Source of the DNA: Cupriavidus plantarum
GTDB taxonomy: Bacteria > Pseudomonadota > Gammaproteobacteria > Burkholderiales > Burkholderiaceae
Direction: 5' to 3'
Assembly (NCBI RefSeq): GCF_905397285.1
Contig: NZ_CAJPUX010000001.1
Location: forward strand, 1,116,001 to 1,180,000
Length of the DNA stretch: 64,000 nucleotides
Shown here piece after piece: positions 18,242 through 25,752 of this stretch. The stretch's first letter is position 1. Each line of letters starts with the position of its first letter. A program made the position numbers and the translations under genes. The notes beneath the pieces were generated by a model. That model worked only from the letters and a program-made list of their open reading frames with translations. It did no database searches and was not told where the DNA came from.

Positions 18242-18444
18242 GGCAACCTTGCCTGTCCGCATGATCCATCTCGGCATCGAGCGAGACCGGGATCCCCTCG
18301 GAAGCCTCGCACGGCAATACCGTGAAATTCTTCACCCCTCCGAGGTTGGGTGGAAACCTCGGCCGGAATGGCCGTTCAGGGGAGGTACGGCGAAACGACC
18401 CCGCGAACGACTCGGCCGGGGCATAGGGGACAACGGGGAAACGA

Positions 18445-20004
18445 ATGGGATTCATCGGGCATATGAGGATTGGCAAGCGGCTTGCGGTCGGCTTTGCAGT
18501 GGTACTGGCATTTTCGATCGCGATTACCGCCATCGCCCTCTGGCGTCTCGATAACGTTGCATCGGCAACGCGGGAGATGATGACGGTACCGCTTCTCAAG
18601 GAGAGGCTGATTGGCGACTGGTATGCGAATCTGGCATCGGGTATCCGTCGCACCACAGCCATCGCCAAGAGCAGCGATCCCGCGCTGGGACCATTTTTCG
18701 CCCAGGAGGCCGCCGAGTCTTCCCGGGTTTCGGGGGAACTTCAGAAGAAGGTCGAGGCCCTCCTTTCGACCGACGAAGAAAAGGCGCTGTCGAGCAAGAT
18801 CGGAACGTTGCGCAAGGCCTATCTGAGCTCTCGCGATGCCATCAACAAGGCGAAGGCCGCGGGTAATGTCGATGAAGCGAACCGGATTCTCGACAAGGAA
18901 TTCACCCCGGCGGCGAATGCATATCAAGGCACCATGCGGGAGCTGATTGAAGTGCAGCGGCGCGCCATTGACGATACCGCCAGGCAGATCGACGGCGTTG
19001 CCTCCAGAAGCCGCACGCTGATCCTGATGCTGGAAGCGCTGGTCCTGGTCCTTGGGTGTCTCTGTGCGTTTTACATGACGCGCAGTATCAGCACGCCGCT
19101 GGCGCAGGCGGTCAGCGTCTCGCGGCGCGTGGCGGATGGTGACTTGTCGAGTGAGATCGTGATCAGGTCCCGCGACGAGACGGGCGAGCTGCTGCAGGCG
19201 CTGAAGGACATGAATGACAAGCTGGGCGGCACAGTCGGGAACATCCGCGCGGCCAGCGTGGCGGTTGCTGGCGCCGCCGGACAGATTGCATCCGGCAATA
19301 TGGATCTGTCGTCTCGGACCGAGGAGCAAGCGGCTTCCATCGAGGAAACCGCGGCCAGCATGGTGCAACTGACGGAAACGGTGAATCAGAACGCGGACCA
19401 TGCGCGCCGGGCGACGTCTCTCGCGCAAAGCGCCAGAGAGATGACGGAATCCGGGCGTAGCGACGTCGCCGCGATGGTGAGAACCGTCGGCGAGGTGAGC
19501 GCCGGGTCGAAGAAGATTGCGGAGATCACGGGGATGATCGAAGGGATCGCGTTTCAGACCAATATCCTGGCGCTCAATGCCGCCGTCGAGGCAGCCCGTG
19601 CGGGCGAGCAGGGACGCGGCTTCGCTGTTGTCGCCGGTGAGGTACGATCGCTTGCCCAACGGGCATCTGGCGCAGCCAAGGAGATCAAGGAACTGATCGA
19701 GGTGTCCACGGAGAAGGTTCAGGTGGGTGCTCAGCAGGCCGAGGGCGTCAGCGGCGCGATGGAACGAATCAGCGCGGCGATCGCCAGTGTCTCCGACATC
19801 GTCGGCGAGATTTCCGCGGCATCCGACGAACAGAGCAAGAACCTCGAACAGGTGAGCCAGGCCATCGCGCAGATCGATCAGGTGACGCAACAAAACGCGG
19901 CCCTGGTGGAACAGTCCTCGGCCGCGGCACAGGCGTTGCGCGAACAGGCGGTCGGCATGAAGGACGACGTGATGTATTTCAAGACCGCCGTCCAGTTCGC
20001 ATAA
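18445..20004 (+). CDS. Methyl-accepting chemotaxis protein
   Basis: 519 residues. A membrane helix near residues 14-32, a roughly 150-residue helical periplasmic domain of four-helix-bundle type, a second helix near 192-212, a HAMP segment and a C-terminal signalling hairpin with the conserved tip [20 protein letters not shown]. It senses a ligand outside the membrane and controls the CheA kinase. No che genes lie nearby. Ligand unknown. Confidence 0.93.
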   Translation: MGFIGHMRIGKRLAVGFAVVLAFSIAITAIALWRLDNVASATREMMTVPLLKERLIGDWYANLASGIRRTTAIAKSSDPALGPFFAQEAAESSRVSGELQKKVEALLSTDEEKALSSKIGTLRKAYLSSRDAINKAKAAGNVDEANRILDKEFTPAANAYQGTMRELIEVQRRAIDDTARQIDGVASRSRTLILMLEALVLVLGCLCAFYMTRSISTPLAQAVSVSRRVADGDLSSEIVIRSRDETGELLQALKDMNDKLGGTVGNIRAASVAVAGAAGQIASGNMDLSSRTEEQAASIEETAASMVQLTETVNQNADHARRATSLAQSAREMTESGRSDVAAMVRTVGEVSAGSKKIAEITGMIEGIAFQTNILALNAAVEAARAGEQGRGFAVVAGEVRSLAQRASGAAKEIKELIEVSTEKVQVGAQQAEGVSGAMERISAAIASVSDIVGEISAASDEQSKNLEQVSQAIAQIDQVTQQNAALVEQSSAAAQALREQAVGMKDDVMYFKTAVQFA

Positions 20005-20054
20005 GGGGGCGGCGATTGCGCGGTCGGAGATCGTGGGTCAACGTCCGCGCTTGT

Positions 20055-20078
20055 TTCGCTCGGGCATGTCCCATTTCG
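20055..20078 (+). promoter_or_regulatory. Candidate hrpII box (TTCG-N16-TTCG)
   Basis: TTCG at 20055-20058 and TTCG at 20075-20078 are separated by exactly 16 bases. This is the operator form bound by HrpB, the AraC-type master regulator of type III secretion genes in Ralstonia solanacearum. A GATGAT hexamer (4 of 6 matches to TATAAT) lies 33 bases downstream at 20112-20117. It precedes the cyclase-effector gene on the same strand. The motif is short enough to arise by chance, so this is a candidate only. Confidence 0.45.
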
Positions 20079-20151
20079 CATTTGCGGTGTGCGGCAATGC
20101 CTGCGGCCGGCGATGATAGACGTTCTATCTCGAAGGCCCCGCACGCGCGTC

Positions 20152-21477
20152 ATGCCCATCACCACACCAGCCCCAGTCCGGACCGGTAGCCTCTCCTCGG
20201 CGGACGGCACGCAACCTGCAAGCGCTCAAACGTCCGCGCGCAACGCCTCGCACACGGAGCGCCGGCGCTCGTCGGTCGATCCGTTCCTGCAGCCGCTCAC
20301 GCTGTCCCGGCGCGGGTCGGCAGCGGATGGCGCGCCGGGGCCGGTGCGACGCAGGAGTTCGGTGCAGTCGAGCGGCTGGAATGCGCTAACGCATTCCCCG
20401 AGCGATTCGCGCCGCAACTCGGTGGTACCGCTGGAGCTGAGTGCCGCCCGGCGCGAGGCCATCCAGAACGCGCTCAGGGTCGATTGCCGCGTGCAGGGCA
20501 GCACCGCCAACAACGCGCGCAACAGGCCGCTGACTGCGGTGGAGAGCGAGATAGCAGAGCGTTATCTGTTACCCGACCACGTGCGGGCCATCGGCGAGGC
20601 CGCGCGCATCATGAACGTCGCCGTGAGTTTTCGGGAGGCGGGGCCGGAGACGCTCAAGCGCCTGGCTACCGGCGCCATCCCGAAGCCGGCCTCGATCAAG
20701 GACAACTCGATCAAGGCGCGGTCGCTGCAGCGGGCCTACGGCGACGAGGGCGTCGAGGCACGGCTCGCCGAGGCGCGCGCGCTCGATCTCGACGGCTATG
20801 TCGGTCAATGGGCAGAGGAGGGCGGCCAACTGAACGGCCTGTACATCTTCGATCCGCAAACGCAGCGGGGCGGCAATCCGTTCGACGTGATCGGCGTGGA
20901 TGACAGAGATCTCGTCAGCGGCGCTGGGACATTCCATGCCGCGCTTGCGCAGGGCAAGATCCCGGTGACCGGCGATGGCGACATGGGCGACCTCCTGAAC
21001 CTCTCCGGCCGCCGTGGGCCGGTGCCGCAAGGCTTCGAGAAACCCTATATCGATGCATTCAATCTGGCCGTAGGGGAGGTGGACCCGCACCGACCTTATC
21101 CCGATGCCCATCGCGGCATCGTGCAACATGGGCCGCAGCACAATTTCTACGCGCATCTGCTCAATGTCGACCGGCAGGCGCCCGATCCCGAGAAGACCCG
21201 CGCGCTGCTTCCAGTGGCGATGTGCGATCACGGCACGTGGACCATTATCAAGACCGTCGCGGAACTGAAAGCGTTCTACGAGAAGATCGGTACCACGCTC
21301 AAGGCCAGCTGGCATTCGCCGGCAGGTACGCCCACGAGCTCGCCCGCTACGTCACGGCGGCCGTCCGTCGATCACAACGTCCTGCCGACGCCGGGCTTCC
21401 AGTTTGGCACGGCGGGCACTTCGGAGTCTGGTGTGGTGTGGAACACGATCAACCCGTTCGCGCCTATCGAGGAGTGA
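20152..21477 (+). CDS. Predicted secreted nucleotidyl cyclase effector (CyaA/ExoY/edema-factor-like)
   Basis: 441 residues if started at ATG 20152; ATG 20113 and GTG 20089 are in frame upstream, but the -10-like site at 20112-20117 favours 20152. Residues 1-92 are Ser/Arg-rich and disordered, as in type III effectors. The remainder resembles the class II adenylate cyclase toxin domain. VSFREAGPETLKRL and IPKPASIK (Lys178) match the first catalytic lysine region; VTGDGDMGDL matches the metal-binding DxD (Asp275, Asp277); IVQHGPQHN matches the catalytic His region (His326, Asn331). At the second lysine position I read Asn185, with Lys183 and Lys188 beside it. Five PKA-type RRxS sites occur (Ser41, 56, 70, 90, 405). 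No signal peptide. Nucleotide specificity unknown. Confidence 0.72.
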   Translation: MPITTPAPVRTGSLSSADGTQPASAQTSARNASHTERRRSSVDPFLQPLTLSRRGSAADGAPGPVRRRSSVQSSGWNALTHSPSDSRRNSVVPLELSAARREAIQNALRVDCRVQGSTANNARNRPLTAVESEIAERYLLPDHVRAIGEAARIMNVAVSFREAGPETLKRLATGAIPKPASIKDNSIKARSLQRAYGDEGVEARLAEARALDLDGYVGQWAEEGGQLNGLYIFDPQTQRGGNPFDVIGVDDRDLVSGAGTFHAALAQGKIPVTGDGDMGDLLNLSGRRGPVPQGFEKPYIDAFNLAVGEVDPHRPYPDAHRGIVQHGPQHNFYAHLLNVDRQAPDPEKTRALLPVAMCDHGTWTIIKTVAELKAFYEKIGTTLKASWHSPAGTPTSSPATSRRPSVDHNVLPTPGFQFGTAGTSESGVVWNTINPFAPIEE

Positions 21478-21578
21478 GGCACATTAGGACGCCTCGCGCG
21501 GCTGCGGTGCGTCTCCCGACGCGCGTATCGCTGAGACGATGCCGCAGCTAGCCAAAAAGAGAGAAGCATGCTGCACAT

Positions 21579-21639
21579 TGAGCCGCAATACTCCAAATAC
21601 GGCTCATAAGCTGAGCCGCATTTTGTATAATGCGGCTCA
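21579..21639 (+). promoter_or_regulatory. Promoter/operator of the fic gene: four TGAGCCGC half-sites around a -10 box
   Basis: Half-sites: TGAGCCGCAAT (21579-21589, forward), ATACGGCTCA (21597-21606, reverse), TGAGCCGCATT (21612-21622, forward) and AATGCGGCTCA (21629-21639, reverse). The last two form a perfect 11-base inverted repeat with a six-base centre. A consensus -10 hexamer TATAAT sits at 21626-21631 within that palindrome, and the A of the ATG start is its last base. No convincing -35 was found. A repressor on this palindrome would block RNA polymerase directly. Confidence 0.7.
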
Positions 21640-22835
21640 TGACGACATCACGCTCCAACTCCCCATGGATCTGGCGGCGCCCGGATTGGCCAGAAGGTGT
21701 TCTCGCCTATGACCCCAGTGCGGTCGCGCTCGATCTGGCTGAAGCCTACCGTTTGCACGGAGTTTTGGAAGGCAAGGCAGCCGCTATCGGCATAGACACG
21801 ACAAGTCAGGTCGCCCTGGAGGCGCTGTCCGATGAAGTGCTGGCGACTGCCGCCATCGAGGGAGAGCGCCTTTCGCTGGACGCGGTACGCTCCTCCGTCA
21901 TGAGGCGGCTCGGCTTGTCCACGTCTGGCCCAATCAACCGCAGCGTCGACGGGCTCGTGGAAGTTATCAGTGACGCCACCACAGCCATCGATACGCCTTT
22001 GGACGAAGATCGCCTCTGCCGCTGGCAATCCGCGCTATTTCCAGGCGGCACGTCAGGCATCCAGCGGATCGCGGTGGGTCGCTATCGGGACCACGCTGAT
22101 CCTATGCAAATCGTTAGTGGCCAACCCGGTCGCGAAGTGGTCCATTACGAGGCGCCGCCTTCAAAGGACGTGCCCGAGCAGATGAATCGCTTCCTCAACT
22201 GGTTCGAAGACACCTCACCGGTGAGGGCCTCGTTGTTGCCGGCAGGCGGTGGGAAACCCATTGACGGTTTTGCCCGCGCCGCCATCGCGCACCTGTGGTT
22301 CGAGAGCATCCACCCGTTCGAGGACGGAAACGGGCGTATTGGTCGAGCGATCGTTGACATGGCGATGGCGCAGCACCTGCGACAGCCAGTACGTCTATAC
22401 AGTCTTTCGCGGCAACTCCTGACTTTGCGTTCGGCGTACTACGACGCATTGAACCTGGCGCAGCGCGGCGAAAGCGATGTCACGGCATGGGTGCAGTGGT
22501 TCGCTCGTCAAATCGCGGCTGCTTGCGATGCAGCCAGTGGCGTTATCGATCAAGCCATCGAGAAGAGGCAGTTTTGGGAGAAGCAGAAAGGGAGCGGTCT
22601 TCACGACAGGCAGCGCAAAGTACTGCAACGGCTCCTGGACGACGGTGACGGCGGCTTCCTGGGCGGTCTGAACGCCGAGAAGTACATGAAAATGACTGGG
22701 GTCTCGAAGGCGACGGCTACGCGCGACCTGAGCGAGATGGTCAAGGGTGGTCAGCTGTGGAGCCAGGGCGAGGGCAAAGCGGTGCGCTATTACATCAGCG
22801 TGCCCGGCTGGGGGCATGGAGTAGAGAAAGAATAG
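21639..22835 (+). CDS. Fic-domain AMP-transferase with N-terminal inhibitory helix and C-terminal winged helix
   Basis: 398 residues from ATG 21639. An inhibitory motif TAAIEG (S/T-x3-E-G, Glu74) precedes the Fic domain, which is the class II arrangement. The active loop HPFEDGNGRIGR is complete at residues 225-236, so AMP transfer to a hydroxyl side chain is expected once the inhibitory Glu is displaced. The last 80 residues form a helix-turn-helix (MTGVSKATATRDLSEMV), allowing direct DNA binding, perhaps to its own palindromic promoter. Because the -10 box ends seven bases before the ATG, the mRNA is probably leaderless. An upstream ATG at 21630 overlaps the -10 box and is rejected. Confidence 0.9.
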   Translation: MTTSRSNSPWIWRRPDWPEGVLAYDPSAVALDLAEAYRLHGVLEGKAAAIGIDTTSQVALEALSDEVLATAAIEGERLSLDAVRSSVMRRLGLSTSGPINRSVDGLVEVISDATTAIDTPLDEDRLCRWQSALFPGGTSGIQRIAVGRYRDHADPMQIVSGQPGREVVHYEAPPSKDVPEQMNRFLNWFEDTSPVRASLLPAGGGKPIDGFARAAIAHLWFESIHPFEDGNGRIGRAIVDMAMAQHLRQPVRLYSLSRQLLTLRSAYYDALNLAQRGESDVTAWVQWFARQIAAACDAASGVIDQAIEKRQFWEKQKGSGLHDRQRKVLQRLLDDGDGGFLGGLNAEKYMKMTGVSKATATRDLSEMVKGGQLWSQGEGKAVRYYISVPGWGHGVEKE

Positions 22836-23266
22836 GTGTTGTTGGCTGACAAGTGGGGCTCGAACAAATGAAGTCGATGATGTTGCATTGGATTGAGACG
22901 TCATGGTCGGTGCGCCGGCCTGCCCCGCCCACAGTGAGTCCAATGAAAAATGCCAGCACCATCTGGCCGGAAGCAACCTACCACCGCGCGAGCATCGGCA
23001 TTCGACCCTTCCCAGTCGTAGCGCATGACAGCCAATCAACGGCTGCTTTCGCCATATGGAGGGCCATTCCCGCGCCACCACCAGGGAGGGAGAAGTGATA
23101 ACGCCTTCATCCATTTATCTCGCATAAACGGTCCTGACAATTCGATTCGGAAAGTGCATACTATTGGGCTACCAAGAACCAAGCGCTGCCGAATCTAATG
23201 AAAGCCGCCCTTTTCGCGAAGGCGCTTTTCTTAGGTAATTTCAGATAAGAATATCCGGGGTTGGAG
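22836..23266. other. Non-coding stretch, about 430 bases
   Basis: No convincing gene on either strand; short ORFs here have no recognisable family or ribosome site. Base composition shifts to lower GC toward the right. A GC-rich hairpin-like sequence near 23202-23230 followed by TTTTCTT may be an attenuator or terminator. The stretch marks the left side of the low-GC patch. Confidence 0.5.
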
Positions 23267-24097
23267 ATGAGTTCCGAACTGTCGAGATTGAAGGCTCGCA
23301 AGAAATGCCGTAAGCAAGTCGACGAGATTTTTATTGAGTCCGTCCGCGTATATATCATCCACTATTCGTGCCAGTCCTTCTACGATAATCCATCTGGCAA
23401 TTCCACTCGAGTAACGTCTATCGCAGTTCGGAATCTTGACTCTGGTCAGACGAAATCATGGTCAATCTATAAGTCGGCCGAACTCGCAGGTAAACTGCAC
23501 GACATTCAAGCGAACCTAGATGTTCTTGAAAAGTCCATGTTGGACGGCTATTTCAACTTTCTGAGGACCAACTCCGACTGCACATACCTGCACTGGAACA
23601 TGCGGGATGAGAATTATGGCTTCGGCGCGCTCGAACATCGCTTTCGCGTGTTGGGCGGCGACCCATGGGTTATGCAGGATCGCTGCAAGTTTGATATAGC
23701 ACGCGCGCTCGTCACTCTATACGGGCGTCAATATGCTCCCCATATCTCTCCGTTAGGACGGAAGGGCCGGCTGATGAGTATCGTTGAACTGAACAGGATC
23801 GCCGACACCGATGCTCTTCAAGGCGAAGCTGAAGCGGCAGCTTTTGAAAATGGCGAATACCTGAAGCTTCATCAGTCCACTTTGCGCAAGGTAGACATGA
23901 TGGCTAACATTTTCGACCGAATGCACGCCAAGAGCCTGTTGACGAGGGCGACGTGGGCAGACAAATACGGATTCCACTGGTCGGTCATCCCCGACCTTGT
24001 AAAGGACCACCCCGTCGTAGTCGCATTCATTGTCATTGGCGGCATCGCCGGTGCAGCGTCTAATTACTGGAAAGCATTAAGCTCTTTGTTCGCGTAA
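23267..24097 (+). CDS. Unknown protein with C-terminal membrane anchor
   Basis: 276 residues from ATG 23267 (GGGG six bases upstream). No family is recognised with confidence. Residues about 45-160 look like an alpha/beta domain (VTSIAVRNLDSGQTKSWSI, YLHWNMRDENYGF), and a later helix LKLHQSTLRKVDMMANIF is strikingly polar and regular. An RNase H-like fold is conceivable but not shown. The end has one hydrophobic helix, PVVVAFIVIGGIAGA, a possible tail anchor. GC content and codon use differ from the core genes, consistent with transfer, and the neighbours are toxin/defence-type genes. Confidence 0.7.
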   Translation: MSSELSRLKARKKCRKQVDEIFIESVRVYIIHYSCQSFYDNPSGNSTRVTSIAVRNLDSGQTKSWSIYKSAELAGKLHDIQANLDVLEKSMLDGYFNFLRTNSDCTYLHWNMRDENYGFGALEHRFRVLGGDPWVMQDRCKFDIARALVTLYGRQYAPHISPLGRKGRLMSIVELNRIADTDALQGEAEAAAFENGEYLKLHQSTLRKVDMMANIFDRMHAKSLLTRATWADKYGFHWSVIPDLVKDHPVVVAFIVIGGIAGAASNYWKALSSLFA

Positions 24098-24106
24098 ACC
24101 CGCATC

Positions 24107-24125
24107 AGGGCGGCGAAGCCCTTTT
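24107..24125 (+). terminator. Possible short terminator
   Basis: AGGGC (24107-24111) pairs with GCCCT (24118-24122) over a six-base loop and runs into TTTT at 24122-24125, just after the unknown membrane-anchored gene. Stem is short, so strength is doubtful. Confidence 0.4.
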
Positions 24126-24164
24126 ACTCAGCATTGAAGACTACGAGCCGAAAACAAGGGCTAA

Positions 24165-24794
24165 AGTTCGCCTCCGGCCACGCTTTGCCCAAGACTGGAG
24201 CCAGATTGGGATGTTGAGCGATTTAGCTTGAAATTGTTATGTGATAATGAAAGTTGCGGTGGACGGTGTTTCGTCATTGGAGACATTGTAATTCAGGAGG
24301 GTTATGACGAGGAATTTTAGTGGGGGCTGGGAAGCGTATTGAAGCCCCGCGAATACTTTCCTTCGCCGCCGATAATTGATGTGCCGTCCGATACGCCCGC
24401 AAATGTTATGGAGCAGATTCGGAAGAGTTACGAATTGTTTTGGTCCGAGTCCAATTCTTGCGCGAACCGACTGCGCGTGGGCGTCGAAGTCCTGCTTGAT
24501 ACGCCGAAGATTGCGCGATCTGCCACAGGCAAAAATGGAAAGCCTGTGTCCCTCGACCTCAACGGCAGAATTGCACTGTTTTCTGGAATAAAGCCTGATC
24601 ACGCTGAAACGCTTACAGCGTTGAGGATGATCAGAAATTTGGGCTCGCACGGCGACGCAGTCAGCCGAGAGCCGCTCCTAGATGCGTTTGAAATATTTGA
24701 GGATGCTCTCAAAGATCTCTGCGGCAATCGAAAATCCAGATTGGCTGCTGCGCTGAGGAGCAAGCTAATCGCATCAAAAGGAAAACCTGGATAG
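24165..24794 (+). pseudogene. DUF4145 gene interrupted by an in-frame amber codon
   Basis: One reading frame is open from 24165 to 24794 except for TAG at 24318-24320. Before it, the frame encodes a zinc-ribbon-like part (LKLLCDNESCGGRCFVIGD, with Cys spacing as in DUF4145 N-termini). After it comes YFPSPPIIDVPSDTPANVM and a helical DUF4145 core ending at 24794. The two halves join as in intact family members, so TAG looks like a nonsense mutation. The true 5' end is not visible: TAA at 24162 closes the frame. A TTG at 24339 could still start a 151-residue C-terminal protein. DUF4145 domains often accompany restriction and defence genes. Confidence 0.6.
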
Positions 24795-24831
24795 GGTTCG
24801 TAGGCATCAGCGGCAACTTCCGACTGCGGAT

Positions 24832-25058
24832 TCAACCGGTCGATGCAACGCACTGGCGGAATCGTTGTGCCGGTATTTCGTAGTCTAGTGTCTTCCTCGG
24901 GCGCTCATCAATCGTCTCGCCACTGACTTATGTTGAGCTTGCGAGTACGTTGAGAGATCTAGGCCTTTGGGGAGCTACTGCCGAACAAGACCATTTGTAT
25001 TTTCGTTTGAGCCTCGTTACCGTGGGCTTTGCGAATCGCAGAAGTAGATCTGGTAGAA
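24832..25058 (-). pseudogene. Decayed IS30-family transposase C-terminus
   Basis: The reverse strand reads, in pieces, QIYFCDSQSPR-stop-RGSNENTNGLVRQ-stop-LPKG, then DLSTYSQAQHKSVARRLM, then after a frameshift ERPRKTLDYEIPAQRF and RQCVASTG-stop. These are the hallmark C-terminal motifs of IS30-family transposases (ENTNGLLRQ, YSQAQL, RPRKTL). Two stop codons and one frameshift make it inactive, and no N-terminal half or terminal inverted repeats were found. It shows that this patch has hosted insertion sequences. Confidence 0.75.
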
Positions 25059-25123
25059 GGTTAAACAGCGCACTCTGCCTCTGAATCGTAGAATACTAGG
25101 CTACGGGAGCGCAAGGAGCTGCG
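25059..25123. other. Gap before the Shedu-like gene
   Basis: Together with the IS remnant this completes the stretch 24795-25123 without an intact gene. Nothing is recognised beyond the AAGGAG ribosome site at about 25110-25115. Confidence 0.5.
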
Positions 25124-25747
25124 ATGAAATTCCGGGATGCCATGGCGGTGCGACGCGAACATGATCCGCTAGCCGAATTCTTTGTACGCTGGGATAGCGT
25201 GGGCCAAGCCGACCTTACGGCACTTCGATCAGCGATTGACGGGGCGACACGCGAAGAGGATGTACAGCAGTTTTTACAGGCGCATCCCAATTTGCTTATC
25301 CAGCACCTTGGAGGCGGGCATGGACGGTGGGTAATTCCCAAGCAAAAGCTAGGCGCGGAACACGTAACCGACTTTGTGATTGGCGACCGCGATTCGATGG
25401 GGTTTCATTGGCAAGCGGTTGAGCTAGAGAGCCCGTTGCGACCAATGTTTAACAAGAGTGGCGACCCCTCGCAATACTTAAATCACGCAATACGCCAGAT
25501 TATGGATTGGCGCGCGTGGCTTGTTCAAAACCAGAATTACGCCGCGCGTAGTCGTGCCGATAATGGCTTGGGGCTTACCGATATTTCCGCAGCAGCTTCG
25601 GGTCTAATCGTCATTGGCCGTAGAACCGAGGATTTGAGAAGGAACTCCAACCTCCGCCGCCAGTTGGTCCATAATAATAATATAAAGATCCACACATATG
25701 ATTATTTAATAGAAACGCTTTTGCGGCGGATAGATGCTGTCGAATAA
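25124..25747 (+). CDS. Shedu-like (DUF4263) PD-(D/E)xK nuclease-fold protein
   Basis: 207 residues, with AAGGAG eight bases before the ATG. The order FLQAHPNLL, IPKQKLGAEHVTDFVIGD, VELESP and a Gln/helix segment AIRQIMDWRAWL matches the DUF4263 domain that carries the nuclease of the Shedu anti-phage protein SduA. The putative metal residues are Asp83 and Glu100-x-Glu102; the usual ExK lysine is replaced by Glu, so activity is uncertain. It is shorter than typical SduA because it has only the nuclease domain. It converges with the kinase gene with five bases between them. Confidence 0.72.
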   Translation: MKFRDAMAVRREHDPLAEFFVRWDSVGQADLTALRSAIDGATREEDVQQFLQAHPNLLIQHLGGGHGRWVIPKQKLGAEHVTDFVIGDRDSMGFHWQAVELESPLRPMFNKSGDPSQYLNHAIRQIMDWRAWLVQNQNYAARSRADNGLGLTDISAAASGLIVIGRRTEDLRRNSNLRRQLVHNNNIKIHTYDYLIETLLRRIDAVE

Positions 25748-25752
25748 TACTC

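Noticed and set aside
18340..18362. CCGAGGTT/AACCTCGG hairpin before the chemoreceptor gene considered as riboswitch or terminator
   Set aside because: No T run and no match to a known riboswitch core; possibly a leader structure, but unsupported.
22853..23098. 81-codon frame after the fic gene
   Set aside because: No ribosome site, no family and poor composition.
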